A stretch of DNA of 64,000 nt from Cohnella herbarum (GCF_012849095.1 NZ_CP051680.1:868001-932000); one strand, 5' to 3'. Numbered from the stretch's first letter, positions 28,366 through 37,734 are shown. A program made the numbers and translations. Notes: generated by a model from the letters alone, not told the origin.

Positions 28366-29301
28366 ATGAACGAATTGGCGTCCGTAGCCAATAAAAACCG
28401 GACACTTGTCTATTTGCGCAAAACGTGGCCGCTCCATTTGCTGTTGCTTCCGGCACTGGTCATCTCCCTTGTGTACCAATATGCGCCCATCCTGATGAGC
28501 TTTCCCATGGCGTTCCGGGAATACCAGCCTTGGCTAGGATTCCGCCATTCGCCCTGGGTCGGTCTAGATCATTTCCGGTACTTGTTTACTTATCCGCAGA
28601 GCAAACAGGTTTTATTTAATACGCTGCTTATTTCCATCATGAAAATAGGCACCCAGTTGACCATTCCCGTGATGTTCGCTCTGCTGCTGAACGAAGTTCG
28701 GCACATGCTGTTCAAAAGGTCAGTACAGACGCTCGTCTATTTGCCGCATTTTATGTCCTGGGTCATTTTGGGCGGCATACTAACCGACTTGCTGTCGATT
28801 CAAGGCGGACTGGTCAACCGTTTTCTCGGTTTTCTCGGTGTAGAACCCATATTTTTTCTTGCGAACGGCGACTGGTTCCGCTTTACTATCGTTTTGTCGG
28901 ACATCTGGAAAGAGTTCGGATTTTCCTCAATCATCTTCCTGGCTGCGATAGCCGGCGTTAATCCTTCTCTATATGAGGCGGCGGAAATCGACGGAGCTGG
29001 CCGCTGGAAGCAGACGCTGTTCGTGACTTTGCCCGGCATCGCCCCGATATTTACGGTGGTGGCTGCGCTGTCTCTGGGAAGGGTGCTGGACGGCGGCTAC
29101 GATCAAATTCTAAACCTGTACAATCCTCTTGTCATGGAGAAAGGGGATATTATCGATACCTTCGTATACCGAGTGGGGCTGCAGAGCGGGAATTTCAGCT
29201 TCGGTACGGCAGTAGGACTGTTTAAGTCGGCGATCGGCTTCGTGTTGATCGTAATCGCCTACCGGGTCGCCTATAAGTATGCTAAATATAGAATTTTCTA
29301 G
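28366..29301 (+). CDS. ABC transporter permease, LplB family
   Basis: A 311-residue inner-membrane permease with six helices. The EAA loop reads YEAAEIDGAGRWKQTLFVTLPGI. The start at 28366 (MNELASV) has GAGGAGA about 10 bases upstream. It pairs with the next gene to form a heterodimeric sugar import channel of the CUT1 group. Codon use (many CTG, GCG) looks different from neighbours upstream, hinting at acquisition; this is a visual impression only. Confidence 0.87.
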   Translation: MNELASVANKNRTLVYLRKTWPLHLLLLPALVISLVYQYAPILMSFPMAFREYQPWLGFRHSPWVGLDHFRYLFTYPQSKQVLFNTLLISIMKIGTQLTIPVMFALLLNEVRHMLFKRSVQTLVYLPHFMSWVILGGILTDLLSIQGGLVNRFLGFLGVEPIFFLANGDWFRFTIVLSDIWKEFGFSSIIFLAAIAGVNPSLYEAAEIDGAGRWKQTLFVTLPGIAPIFTVVAALSLGRVLDGGYDQILNLYNPLVMEKGDIIDTFVYRVGLQSGNFSFGTAVGLFKSAIGFVLIVIAYRVAYKYAKYRIF

Positions 29302-29307
29302 GACGGG

Positions 29308-30195
29308 ATGGGAGTAATGCCACGGAAAAACAATGGTTATTCGACGTTTGAGGTGTTTAATTACGGATTCTTGTCCGTTCTTTCCCTTTTATGTATCCTG
29401 CCGCTTCTTCACATTTTCGCAGTCTCTCTCAGCTCTCGTGCGGCAGCGACAGGGGGCCTAGTAACGCTGTGGCCGATAGACTTTACAACGGCTGCGTACA
29501 TGGAAACTTTCGGTAACGATAAATTCTCTAACGCGCTTTTTATAGGTATCGAGCGAACCGTTCTCGGAACGGTTGTCTCCATGGTCGTCATCACCCTTGC
29601 GGCTTACTCGCTGTCCAAGCGAAGCCGGGTATTTCCCGGTAGAGGGGTCTATGCTTGGTACCTGATATTTACGATGTTGTTTAACGGCGGAATCGTGCCC
29701 ACATATCTTATCGTAAGCGAAACCCATCTGACGAATTCGATCTGGGCTCTTGTCATTCCGGGAGCGGTTAATGTCTGGAATTTAATTCTGATGATCAACT
29801 TTTTTCGAAGCATCCCGGCGGAGATGGAGGAGGCAGCGGTTGTCGACGGAGCCGGGCATATTCAAACGCTGGTACGGGTGTTTTTGCCGGTGTCGGCGCC
29901 CGTCATCGCGACGCTTTCATTGTTTACGATGGTCACGCATTGGAATTCTTTTTTCGATGGCATTATTTATTTAACGAAACCGGATCAATACCCGCTGTCG
30001 ACTTTTCTGCATACGATTATCGTCCAGGAAAATTTCAACAACACAGGAATTTCGCAGGAAAAATTGGCGATGCTGTCGAATCGTACTGTCAAAGCGTCGC
30101 AAATTTTTGTCAGTGCCATTCCGATTTTGCTCGTATACCCGTTTTTGCAAAAATATTTCGTTAAAGGCATCATGATCGGTTCGGTGAAAGAATAG
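29308..30195 (+). CDS. ABC transporter permease, LplC/YtcP family
   Basis: A 295-residue permease with six helices. The EAA loop reads EMEEAAVVDGAGHIQTLVRVFLPVS. YPFLQKYFVKGIMIGSVKE is the standard C-terminus of this family and touches the ATPase. It starts 6 bases after the previous permease; ATG at 29308 or 29317, with weak ribosome binding sites for both, suggesting coupling. Confidence 0.87.
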   Translation: MGVMPRKNNGYSTFEVFNYGFLSVLSLLCILPLLHIFAVSLSSRAAATGGLVTLWPIDFTTAAYMETFGNDKFSNALFIGIERTVLGTVVSMVVITLAAYSLSKRSRVFPGRGVYAWYLIFTMLFNGGIVPTYLIVSETHLTNSIWALVIPGAVNVWNLILMINFFRSIPAEMEEAAVVDGAGHIQTLVRVFLPVSAPVIATLSLFTMVTHWNSFFDGIIYLTKPDQYPLSTFLHTIIVQENFNNTGISQEKLAMLSNRTVKASQIFVSAIPILLVYPFLQKYFVKGIMIGSVKE

Positions 30196-30216
30196 TTTCC
30201 CCTTTGGAGGAGCGCA

Positions 30217-31992
30217 ATGCGGCTCAGCGTGTTCAACAAAAATGCGATCGTCCTGCTGGCGCTGGCGATTCCGGTATTGCTCGTCTACGGTTATTCCCAT
30301 TCGGTCAGCACCGGAGTCGTCCAGCAAGAGAAAATAAGCAGCAATGCCAACCGGCTGTCCTTCTTTCTCCGCGAATTGAATGAAGGGCTTGATCAGTTGT
30401 GGAAAATAGCCTTCGTAATTGCCGAAGATCCGGACTTCCTGGAACTGAGACACGTTAGCGATTTCCGCAGCGACTTCGAGCGGTTGCGCGCCCGCAAGCT
30501 GGCAACGGAGAAGCTGATGATCCAAAGCAGTGCCCTTGTTTGGAACAATGAGATTTCGGTCTATTCACCGGAAACCGGAGTCGGCGTGTCCACGAACCCT
30601 TTTCGTCCGGCCGACGCTGAACAGCTCCTGCAACGGGGATACGAAAGCTGGGTGCCGGAGTTCCGCTCGGGTAGCGCGGGAGAACAGCTATACTTCATTC
30701 GCCACATGCTGCATCCTTTTCTTGTGGATGGGGACCCCTCCAAAGCAGGCATGGTCGTCGAAGTGGCAATCGCCTCGGGCAGCATGTCCGAAATGCTGGA
30801 TCGGTTCCAAGAGGGCAGCGCGGGCTTGCCTTTTTTGTATACGCCGAGTCATGACCCGATTACAGGAAGCGGCGGTCGGTCGGATTTGATCGAACACGCC
30901 GTTGCCGCGTTGAAAGGAACTGCGCTTGCTGATCGGGGTTATTCCTTCGTTTCGCTTGACGGCCGTAAATATATTATGAATTACGATAAATCGTCTGCAC
31001 TGGGATGGTACCTGATCGATTTGACGCCTGTCGGCGATCTCCTTGCTCCGATATCGAACATTCGCAACTTATTCTATGTAACGATCGGGCTGCTGCTGTT
31101 GCTTGGAATTATTTCGGTTTCATTTCTATATCGTAGCGTGCAGTTGCCTATTGTACAGCTGATGAACGGCATCAAGCGGTTGAAAAGAGGCGAGTATTCA
31201 ACCCGGATGATCGCCAAGAGGAACAACGAATTCGACTACCTGCTCGTTCAATTCAATCTGATGGCCGAGGAAATCCAGCATCTGATCGAGAAGGTGTACT
31301 CCGAACGCTTCGATAGGCAGGATGCCCAACTGAAACAGTTACAATCGCAAATCAATCCCCATTTTCTATACAACAGCTTTGCCTTTATACAAAGTATGGC
31401 GCAATTGGACAACAAGAAAGCGATCGTAGCGGTTACCCAGCATTTAAGCAAATATTATCGGTACACAACCCGGGTCGATCTGCCCTTCGCGGAGCTGTCG
31501 GAGGAGATGGCACTGATCAGCAACTATTTGGAAATATACAAAATGCAAATCCACCGGTTGATATACCGAATCGATATGCCCGAGTCGATGGGAAGGCTCG
31601 TGATTCCCCGCCTCATCGTGCAGCCGATTGTGGAAAATGCGATCAAGTACGGTGTTGAAGCGAAAGAAGGAGTCGGAGAGATTCGCATAACCGGCAGCGA
31701 AAGCGCGAGCGCGTTCCGGATTGTCGTGGAGGATAGCGGAATGGGAATGTCTCATACCGAGGTCGCCGACTTGGAAACGAGTATGGAGGAAACGCCGGAG
31801 GGACGCGGAAGCTACGGCTTGTGGAATATCCATCAGCGTTTGCGGCGATTTTACGGCACAGAGACGGGTCTCGTATTCTCTCAGTCCCCGCTGGGCGGCT
31901 TGCTCGTCGAAATAAACATTCCGAAATCCGGACGTCAGCAGGACGAAACATCGAAGGAGGAGGTTGGGCATGCTGGACATTTTGATCGTTGA
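30217..31992 (+). CDS. Sensor histidine kinase, YesM family
   Basis: A 591-residue membrane kinase. Two helices (about 8-28 and 285-305) flank an extracytoplasmic sensor of about 255 residues, followed by a HAMP domain, the His-kinase core with QINPHFLYNS (phospho-His about 384), and an ATPase domain (VQPIVENAIKYG, DSGMGM, GSYGLWNIHQRL). TTTGGAGGAGCGC precedes the ATG. It overlaps the regulator gene by 23 bases. YesM/YesN pairs normally sense sugars and control the adjacent transporter, so this pair probably regulates the ABC genes upstream. Confidence 0.9.
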   Translation: MRLSVFNKNAIVLLALAIPVLLVYGYSHSVSTGVVQQEKISSNANRLSFFLRELNEGLDQLWKIAFVIAEDPDFLELRHVSDFRSDFERLRARKLATEKLMIQSSALVWNNEISVYSPETGVGVSTNPFRPADAEQLLQRGYESWVPEFRSGSAGEQLYFIRHMLHPFLVDGDPSKAGMVVEVAIASGSMSEMLDRFQEGSAGLPFLYTPSHDPITGSGGRSDLIEHAVAALKGTALADRGYSFVSLDGRKYIMNYDKSSALGWYLIDLTPVGDLLAPISNIRNLFYVTIGLLLLLGIISVSFLYRSVQLPIVQLMNGIKRLKRGEYSTRMIAKRNNEFDYLLVQFNLMAEEIQHLIEKVYSERFDRQDAQLKQLQSQINPHFLYNSFAFIQSMAQLDNKKAIVAVTQHLSKYYRYTTRVDLPFAELSEEMALISNYLEIYKMQIHRLIYRIDMPESMGRLVIPRLIVQPIVENAIKYGVEAKEGVGEIRITGSESASAFRIVVEDSGMGMSHTEVADLETSMEETPEGRGSYGLWNIHQRLRRFYGTETGLVFSQSPLGGLLVEINIPKSGRQQDETSKEEVGHAGHFDR

Positions 31993-33601
31993 CGATCATC
32001 CGGATCAGGTCGCTGGCATGCTGCGAACGATCGATTGGACTTCCTGCCAGGTGACCGGGACTCATGCGGCCTATTCGGGAACGGAAGCGCTTGAGGTTCT
32101 GCGCCGCCAAACGATTCATCTGCTCATTACCGACATCCGGATGCCCGGCATGACAGGCATTGAATTGATCGAGCAGGTGCGGAGACTGTCGCCGAAAACC
32201 CGATGCGTGCTCATCTCCGGATACGCCGATTTCGAATATGCAAAGCAGGCGGTAAATTTGAACACTTCCCGATATATGATGAAGCCGGTCGATTTCGACG
32301 AATTGCAGGAAACGGTCGCCGTGCTGGCGCGGGAAGTACTGAACGAGGCAGAAACCGCGGAAACGTACCGGAAAAACATTCATACGCTTCATTCCTATCT
32401 GCCGGCGTTCAGAAGCGATCTGCTTACGCAATTGCTAGGCGGACGGCCGATGACGGGTCCGACGCTGGCCGCAAAACTTGCCGACCTGGACAGCCCATTC
32501 CGTCTGCGGGACGAATGTCTAATGTTTGCAGTCCTGCTTGCTCCCGAAGTCGGTTTGAGCTCATATGACAAGTCGTTGTTTGAATACGGAATCGTCAACA
32601 TTACCGAAGAATTGATGAGTCCCCAGTTTGTCCTTTGGCACTGTAAGGACGACGAGAATCGGATCGTATTCATTTGCAAGCCGGTCGGCGAAACGGATGA
32701 TCAGGCTGAACCGGTCGTCTGCGTGAAGGTGCTGGAGCGGCTGGCTTGGCAAGTACAGCGTCAGGTGTTGCGTTGGATGTCCCGCAAGGTGTCGATTCTG
32801 ATTGCGTCGCGGAGGTGGAGCTTTCCCGGGCAAATAACGCTGCCTTACTTCATGCTGAAGGAGTCGTTTCGCAGCCGGCAGATGCAGCCGGCTGGATACG
32901 TAGCTGCGATCGATGAGCAGTCCGTTACGCCGATTTCGGGACATATAAACTTACTTTACGAACCGCCGACGTTGCTGAGATTGCTGGAAGTCGGACGTTG
33001 GAATCAGGCCGCGGACAAGCTGGACCGCATCTTCGCGGAACTGGCGGTCAAGTGGACGCTTTCCGAGGAATACGCGCGGGAGGCGGTGTTCACGATCGCC
33101 GGCTCGTTCCAATCGATCTCCCACCGTAGTGGCCGGAGTCTGCGCGAAATAACCGGAGACTCCGGCGGAGAACATCCGGAGTCGATGATCGGAGGCTCCG
33201 TGGAGCAGTTCAAGGCGTGGGCGCTCGTCGCGTTGCAGCGCATGAAAGAGACGATTGGCGGCGGGGTCCAGAATCCCAAGGTTCCCGTGCTGGAGAAAGT
33301 GTACTCCTATATTGACGAGCATTACGGCGGCGATCTGTCGCTGCAGGCAATCGCAGATCACATCAAAATGCACCCTGCTTACTTGTCCAAGCTGTTTAAG
33401 GCGGAGACGAGCGTTAATCTCAACGAATATATCATGAAATACCGGCTGGAGCGGGCGGCTCATCTGCTGAAAAGCACAGACGGTAAGATTTACGAAATTG
33501 GCAGTCAGTTGGGTTACCAGACGACTCATTATTTTATCAAGGTGTTTAAAAATTACTTCGGGATGACGCCTCAGGAATATCGGGAGCACATTCTTGATTG
33601 A
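31970..33601 (+). CDS. Response regulator with AraC-type DNA-binding domain, YesN family
   Basis: A 543-residue regulator. An N-terminal receiver (LIVDDHPDQV; acceptor Asp in LITDIRMPGM, about residue 54; Lys in MMKPVDF) is followed by a long middle region and a C-terminal AraC-type double helix-turn-helix (LSLQAIADHIKMHPAYLSKLFK, IGSQLGYQTTHYFIKVFKNYFGMTPQEYRE). ATG at 31970 has AAGGAGGAGG about 6 bases before it. Partner of the kinase upstream and the last gene of the module. Confidence 0.9.
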   Translation: MLDILIVDDHPDQVAGMLRTIDWTSCQVTGTHAAYSGTEALEVLRRQTIHLLITDIRMPGMTGIELIEQVRRLSPKTRCVLISGYADFEYAKQAVNLNTSRYMMKPVDFDELQETVAVLAREVLNEAETAETYRKNIHTLHSYLPAFRSDLLTQLLGGRPMTGPTLAAKLADLDSPFRLRDECLMFAVLLAPEVGLSSYDKSLFEYGIVNITEELMSPQFVLWHCKDDENRIVFICKPVGETDDQAEPVVCVKVLERLAWQVQRQVLRWMSRKVSILIASRRWSFPGQITLPYFMLKESFRSRQMQPAGYVAAIDEQSVTPISGHINLLYEPPTLLRLLEVGRWNQAADKLDRIFAELAVKWTLSEEYAREAVFTIAGSFQSISHRSGRSLREITGDSGGEHPESMIGGSVEQFKAWALVALQRMKETIGGGVQNPKVPVLEKVYSYIDEHYGGDLSLQAIADHIKMHPAYLSKLFKAETSVNLNEYIMKYRLERAAHLLKSTDGKIYEIGSQLGYQTTHYFIKVFKNYFGMTPQEYREHILD

Positions 33602-33944
33602 GCTTCATCCCTAACAGATCGAAAAGAGGGAGATTCCATGGCTTTGTTCCACTGTCAATTTTATTCAACAACGCTTTTTTTTCAATGACTGTTTCTTAAC
33701 TTAAATAGGATATTATGAAGAGTTACTTTGGAGCTCCTGAGCGAACGGGATAGGGGGAAAGGCAATCTCGCCTCCTCCGCCCCGCTCACCCCCCTTCACA
33801 ACTCCCCATGCACCTCCCGCATCCCACTTCGAACCCGTCTTCAAACATACTTTCGGACATGCTTACATAAAATGGTGACAAGATCTTTGAACGGGGTACA
33901 AGCAAGCGTCCTATGGACGGGCTGGTCGCCCAAGGAGGAAACGG
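33602..33944. other. 343-base gap between the transporter module and dacB
   Basis: No gene and no clear terminator for the YesN-type regulator is seen. The only readable signal is a possible SigE-type promoter near 33847-33873 and the dacB ribosome binding site. Confidence 0.5.
33847..33873 (+). promoter_or_regulatory. Possible SigE-type promoter of dacB
   Basis: ATA, 16 bases, then CATAAAAT, one base off the sigma-E -10 CATACAAT. In Bacillus the dacB-spmAB genes are sigma-E dependent. The -35 is weak. Confidence 0.35.
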
Positions 33945-35198
33945 ATGGTTACCATGGCCCAGAAACGCTTATCGCACAAATTGTGGAGGGGTTTAATTGT
34001 CGTTCCATTACTAATGATCAGCGTGAACACCGGAGCATATGCAGCAGTGAATGCACCCCCAACCGCAGACAAAACGAATTTGCCTAAACCGCCAAGCAAT
34101 CACGCGCGGGCCGTAGCGCTCGCGGACGTGACTTCCGGGCGCATTTTATTTAGTCAGCGCGGCGACGAACCGATGAAGATCGCTAGCCTAACTAAGATCA
34201 TGACCGCTATCGTCGCGATCGAACACGGCAATCTCGATAGCGCAGTTAAGGTCAGCGCCCGAGCGGCAGGCAAAGAGGGGTCTTCCTTGTATCTAAAAGC
34301 GGGAGAGAAAATTACGCTGCGCAACGTGTTATACGGGTTAATGCTGCGTTCGGGTAACGATGCAGCGACGGCTATCGCCGAGCATGTCGGAGGTTCAGTC
34401 GAAGGGTTTGCGTTCCTGATGAACAAAAAAGCGGACGAAATCGGGTTAACCCATAGCCATTTTACGAATCCGCACGGTTTGGACGAGCAAGGGCACTATT
34501 CATCGGCTAACGATTTGGCGAAACTCACGGTTTATGCCTTACATAACCCGGAATTCGCGAGCATCGTCAAGACGAAGGTGAAATCGGCACCGAATCCGAA
34601 CGAAGATTGGGATTATAAATGGGTAAACAAAAATAAAATGCTCACGATGTACGAGGGAGCCGATGGAGTTAAGACGGGCTATACCAAACAAGCGTTACGT
34701 ACGTTGGTTAGTTCGGCTACCCGCGGCGGTCAGCAACTGGTTGCGGTTACCCTGAACGATGGGGATGACTGGAAAGATCATCGGAACTTGCTTGACTACG
34801 GCTTCGCTAACTTTCCTTTGTCGACCGTTACGAAGTCCGGCGAACCGATTTCCGGATATCCATATCAGATTACGAATAGTTTCGTTTATCCTTTTGCCAA
34901 GGGCGAGCGCGAGCAGCTTGAAATTCGGTTAGCGCGTCTGCGCGAAGGAACCGTTCACTATAACTTAGGTTATCGAGGTCAGCTTAAATTCGTTCTGAAC
35001 GATCGCGTGATCGGAACAGTACCTTTTATAGATAAAACTGTACCCAAGCAGCAAGACAATGCGTTACGACCGGGACAAGCCCAGATCGATCAACAGAGCC
35101 AGGAGCCTTCCGTCGCTCAACCCGCAGCCCCGAAAATGACGTTCATCGCATCTATCAAGACGACGATTCAAGCACTGTTTCTGCAAAAGGGGGAATAA
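33945..35198 (+). CDS. dacB: D-alanyl-D-alanine carboxypeptidase DacB
   Basis: A 417-residue peptidase S11 protein with signal peptide. SLTK (about 80), SGN (about 136) and KTG (about 243) form the active site. Directly upstream of spmA and spmB, as in Bacillus, where DacB (PBP5*) lowers cross-linking in the spore cortex. AAGGAGG lies 6 bases before the ATG. A Gln/Pro-rich segment and a basic amphipathic end may anchor it to the membrane. Confidence 0.92.
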   Translation: MVTMAQKRLSHKLWRGLIVVPLLMISVNTGAYAAVNAPPTADKTNLPKPPSNHARAVALADVTSGRILFSQRGDEPMKIASLTKIMTAIVAIEHGNLDSAVKVSARAAGKEGSSLYLKAGEKITLRNVLYGLMLRSGNDAATAIAEHVGGSVEGFAFLMNKKADEIGLTHSHFTNPHGLDEQGHYSSANDLAKLTVYALHNPEFASIVKTKVKSAPNPNEDWDYKWVNKNKMLTMYEGADGVKTGYTKQALRTLVSSATRGGQQLVAVTLNDGDDWKDHRNLLDYGFANFPLSTVTKSGEPISGYPYQITNSFVYPFAKGEREQLEIRLARLREGTVHYNLGYRGQLKFVLNDRVIGTVPFIDKTVPKQQDNALRPGQAQIDQQSQEPSVAQPAAPKMTFIASIKTTIQALFLQKGE

Positions 35199-35201
35199 GG
35201 G

Positions 35202-35879
35202 ATGGTGAATTGGATTTGGATGGGGATGATCGTGGTCAGCGTCATTTTCGGAGCGGCTAACGGGAAAATGGAAAAAGTCGCGGAAGCGGCGTTCGGCGGC
35301 GCTCAGACGGGTGTCACCGTCTGTCTAGGTCTAATCAGCATTCTTGTGTTTTGGATGGGACTTATGAGAATCGCGGAGGATGCCGGGCTCGTTCGGAAGT
35401 TAGCCAACTTCATGGCCCCGGTCGTCAGGAAGTTATTCCCCGACGTACCCGCGGATCATCCCGCAATGGGTTACATTCTATCTAATATGAGCGCCAATCT
35501 GCTTGGGTTAGGCAATGCAGCAACTCCGATGGGGATCAAAGCGATGCAGGAACTGCAGAAAATCAATCCGAACCCGACGGTCGCTACTCCGGCGATGTGT
35601 ACGTTGCTAGCTTTGAATACGGCAAGCATAACCCTCGTTCCGACGACGATCATCGCGATCCGGATGAACTTCGGTTCCGTTCATCCGGCCGAAATCGTAG
35701 CGCCGACTCTGCTTGCTACACTGGTATCTACAGGGGCAGCGATATTAGCCGACAGATGGTATCGTCGCAAAAATAAGACTCCGCCAACAATGACGCCGAA
35801 GACGACCTTACCTCATCGAGAGGGAGCCGTTCATCCGGTTTCGTTAAGTAAGCCGACCGCTCCAATTGGGGGAGGTTGA
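35202..35879 (+). CDS. spmA: Spore maturation protein SpmA
   Basis: A 225-residue membrane protein with a nucleoside-recognition (Gate) domain. NLLGLGNAATPMGIKAMQEL is the signature. With SpmB it takes part in core dehydration in Bacillus; the molecular role is not established. It starts 3 bases after dacB. The last 35 residues are Pro/Thr/Lys-rich, a longer tail than I recall in the family. Confidence 0.92.
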   Translation: MVNWIWMGMIVVSVIFGAANGKMEKVAEAAFGGAQTGVTVCLGLISILVFWMGLMRIAEDAGLVRKLANFMAPVVRKLFPDVPADHPAMGYILSNMSANLLGLGNAATPMGIKAMQELQKINPNPTVATPAMCTLLALNTASITLVPTTIIAIRMNFGSVHPAEIVAPTLLATLVSTGAAILADRWYRRKNKTPPTMTPKTTLPHREGAVHPVSLSKPTAPIGGG

Positions 35880-35884
35880 AAGAA

Positions 35885-36424
35885 TTGATATCGTTAATCC
35901 AGATTATCTCGACATGGACCATACCCGTGCTTATCGCATTCATTCCTTTGTACGCTTCGCTTCGGAAAGTTCCTGTGTACGAATCTTTTATCGATGGGGC
36001 TAAAGACGGTTTCCAGACCGCGATTAGCATCATCCCTCATTTGGTCGGCATGATGACGGCGATCAGCATGTTTCGCGCATCGGGTGCGATGGACGCGATT
36101 ATCGGATTGGCAAGGCCGCTGTTCGAAAGCTTCGGTATCCCCGGAGATGTGCTACCGCTAGCGCTCCTACGCCCGATAACGGGCGCAGGTTCGCTGGCTT
36201 TCGTTACCGATCTGATTAAAGAACAGGGCCCGGACTCCTTCGTCGCCCGAATCGCTTCGACGATTCAAGGGAGCACGGACACGACGCTGTACGTTTTGAC
36301 CGTTTACTTCGGAGCGATAGGTATCCGAAATTCCCGTTACGCCTTAAAAGTAGGACTCTTTTCGGACTTCATCGGGTTTTTCGCCGCCGTTGCCGCTTGC
36401 TGGTTGCTGTTCGGATTGGTATGA
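35885..36424 (+). CDS. spmB: Spore maturation protein SpmB
   Basis: A 179-residue membrane protein, the partner of SpmA, with the same Gate-type fold (VPVYESFIDGAKDGFQTAI, LRPITGAGSLAFVTDL, GSTDTTLYVLTVYFGAIGI). I chose the TTG at 35885 because GGAGG lies 9 bases upstream; a TTG at 35876 directly abuts that site. The start follows the spmA stop. Confidence 0.92.
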   Translation: MISLIQIISTWTIPVLIAFIPLYASLRKVPVYESFIDGAKDGFQTAISIIPHLVGMMTAISMFRASGAMDAIIGLARPLFESFGIPGDVLPLALLRPITGAGSLAFVTDLIKEQGPDSFVARIASTIQGSTDTTLYVLTVYFGAIGIRNSRYALKVGLFSDFIGFFAAVAACWLLFGLV

Positions 36425-36445
36425 TGGTGGGTGAGGTGAAAGACC

Positions 36446-37216
36446 GTGGAAGAAAGATTACAGAAGGTTCTCGCCAATGCCGGGGTTGCTTCAAGACGGA
36501 AATGCGAAGAACTCATAACGGCCGGTAAAGTGACGGTTAACGGCGAGGTTGTAACCGAGCTTGGAGTAAAGGCCGATCCAACTAAGGATGCCATTACGGT
36601 TTCCGGTAAAGCGATCAAAAAGGAAGCCAAGGTTTATATCATGTTCAACAAACCTAAAGGGGTAATCACTAGCGTATCCGACCCCCAAGGCAGAAGCGTC
36701 GTAACCGATTATTTGAAAGAGATCAAGGAACGGTTGTATCCGGTCGGAAGATTGGATTACGATTCCGAAGGACTATTGCTTATGACGAACGACGGAGATC
36801 TTGCCCATAAGTTAACCCATCCGAGTCATCATGTGCCTAAGACCTATCATGCAACCGTAGAGAGAGTTCCCCATGGGAACGCTTTGGAGAAATTGCAGAA
36901 GGGCATTAAGCTCGAGGATGGGATAACGGCGCCTGCGGAGGTCGAATATCACGATATCGATCCGGAGAAGAAGTTCGCAACGATCACGATTACGATCCAC
37001 GAGGGTCGCAATCGCCAAGTTCGCCGGATGTTCGACGCGATTAACCATCCGGTTACCCGACTGAAAAGAATTTCTTTCGGCGGTTTAACTTTAGGAAATC
37101 TGCAACGCGGCAAAAACCGCAGATTAACCCCTGCTGAAATCAGCAAGCTTCTCGAGTCGGTAGCGGGAGTCGCCGTCGCTCCGGGGTCGGAAGCAACCGA
37201 AACTAGCGAAGACTAG
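36446..37216 (+). CDS. rluB: 23S rRNA pseudouridine synthase RluB
   Basis: A 256-residue enzyme with an N-terminal S4 RNA-binding domain (RLQKVLANAGVASRRKCEELI) and an RsuA-type catalytic domain with the active Asp in GRLDYDSEGLLL. RluB modifies U2605-type positions of 23S rRNA. GTG start with GAGGTGAAAG upstream. Follows spmB, as in Bacillus. The C-terminal 20 or so residues are low-complexity. Confidence 0.92.
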   Translation: MEERLQKVLANAGVASRRKCEELITAGKVTVNGEVVTELGVKADPTKDAITVSGKAIKKEAKVYIMFNKPKGVITSVSDPQGRSVVTDYLKEIKERLYPVGRLDYDSEGLLLMTNDGDLAHKLTHPSHHVPKTYHATVERVPHGNALEKLQKGIKLEDGITAPAEVEYHDIDPEKKFATITITIHEGRNRQVRRMFDAINHPVTRLKRISFGGLTLGNLQRGKNRRLTPAEISKLLESVAGVAVAPGSEATETSED

Positions 37217-37241
37217 CGCCAGTATTGATTCGCGCAATGTG

Positions 37242-37287
37242 AAACACCGGAGGCCGGGCTCTTGCCCTTGACTCCGGTGTTTTTTTG
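37242..37287 (+). terminator. Terminator after rluB
   Basis: AAACACCGGAG (37242-37252) pairs with CTCCGGTGTTT (37272-37282), then T's; the loop is long. It may also end the - strand small genes. Confidence 0.85.
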
Positions 37288-37290
37288 AGT

Positions 37291-37440
37291 TTAATCCTCT
37301 GGAGTTCGATCAAGGTAAAGGCGCGTGACTTCTGTTGTATCGCCGTTCTCTTTTTCTTTGTCGCTCGCTTCAGTTTCTAAGGAGTTATGAGTATCGATAC
37401 TTGGAGCGATCGTTGGTTCATGATGTTTTTCTTCACTCAT
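37291..37440 (-). CDS. Small acidic protein of unknown function (49 residues)
   Basis: Read on the - strand from ATG at 37440 to TAA at 37291, with AAGGAGG 7 bases before the start. The product begins MSEEKHHEPTIAP and is Glu/Asp/Lys-rich with no hydrophobic segment. The next small gene upstream on the same strand shares the motif (D/E)P-x-IAP near its N-terminus. The strong ribosome binding sites and shared motif support real coding. I do not recognise the family. Confidence 0.6.
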   Translation of the reverse strand: MSEEKHHEPTIAPSIDTHNSLETEASDKEKENGDTTEVTRLYLDRTPED

Positions 37441-37463
37441 GGTGACGCCTCCTTGTTCGATGG

Positions 37464-37616
37464 TTATTCTCGGCAGATGGATCTATACCCTTCATTCTGA
37501 TGGTCAAATATTTCGTTTTCTTCGAAATTTTCTTCTTCAAGATTTGATTGCTCAGGCTCGTCGCTTCGGTTCTGCGGAGCTATAGGCGGATCGAGGAACT
37601 GATTGTTTTCAGTCAT
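37464..37616 (-). CDS. Small acidic protein of unknown function (50 residues)
   Basis: Read on the - strand from ATG at 37616, preceded by AGGAGGAGCC. The product starts MTENNQFLDPPIAPQN and is acidic, with runs of Glu and Asn. It lies 23 bases before the related gene at 37440, so the two are probably co-transcribed and share the (D/E)P-x-IAP motif. The open frame could extend 12 codons upstream (MIIGKSLG), but the ribosome binding site fits the later start. No known family recognised. Confidence 0.6.
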   Translation of the reverse strand: MTENNQFLDPPIAPQNRSDEPEQSNLEEENFEENEIFDHQNEGYRSICRE

Positions 37617-37709
37617 TAGCGTGGCTCCTCCTAAGGATTTTCCAATAATCATTCGCTAAAGGATCATTTTTTATTCGTACATAACGATGCGAACACGACG
37701 GGATGCAAT

Positions 37710-37734
37710 TTAACACCAATTAACACTATTAAAT
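37710..37734 (+). repeat. TTAACA-type direct repeats
   Basis: TTAACA at 37710, TTAACA at 37720 and TTAAAT at 37729. They resemble Pho-box half sites (TTAACA), though the spacing of 9-10 is slightly shorter than the usual 11. They lie about 95 bases upstream of the - strand small genes. Confidence 0.4.

Noticed and set aside
33638..33688. A 16-codon frame (MALFHCQF...) with a purine-rich upstream site
   Set aside because: Too short to support without conservation or expression data.
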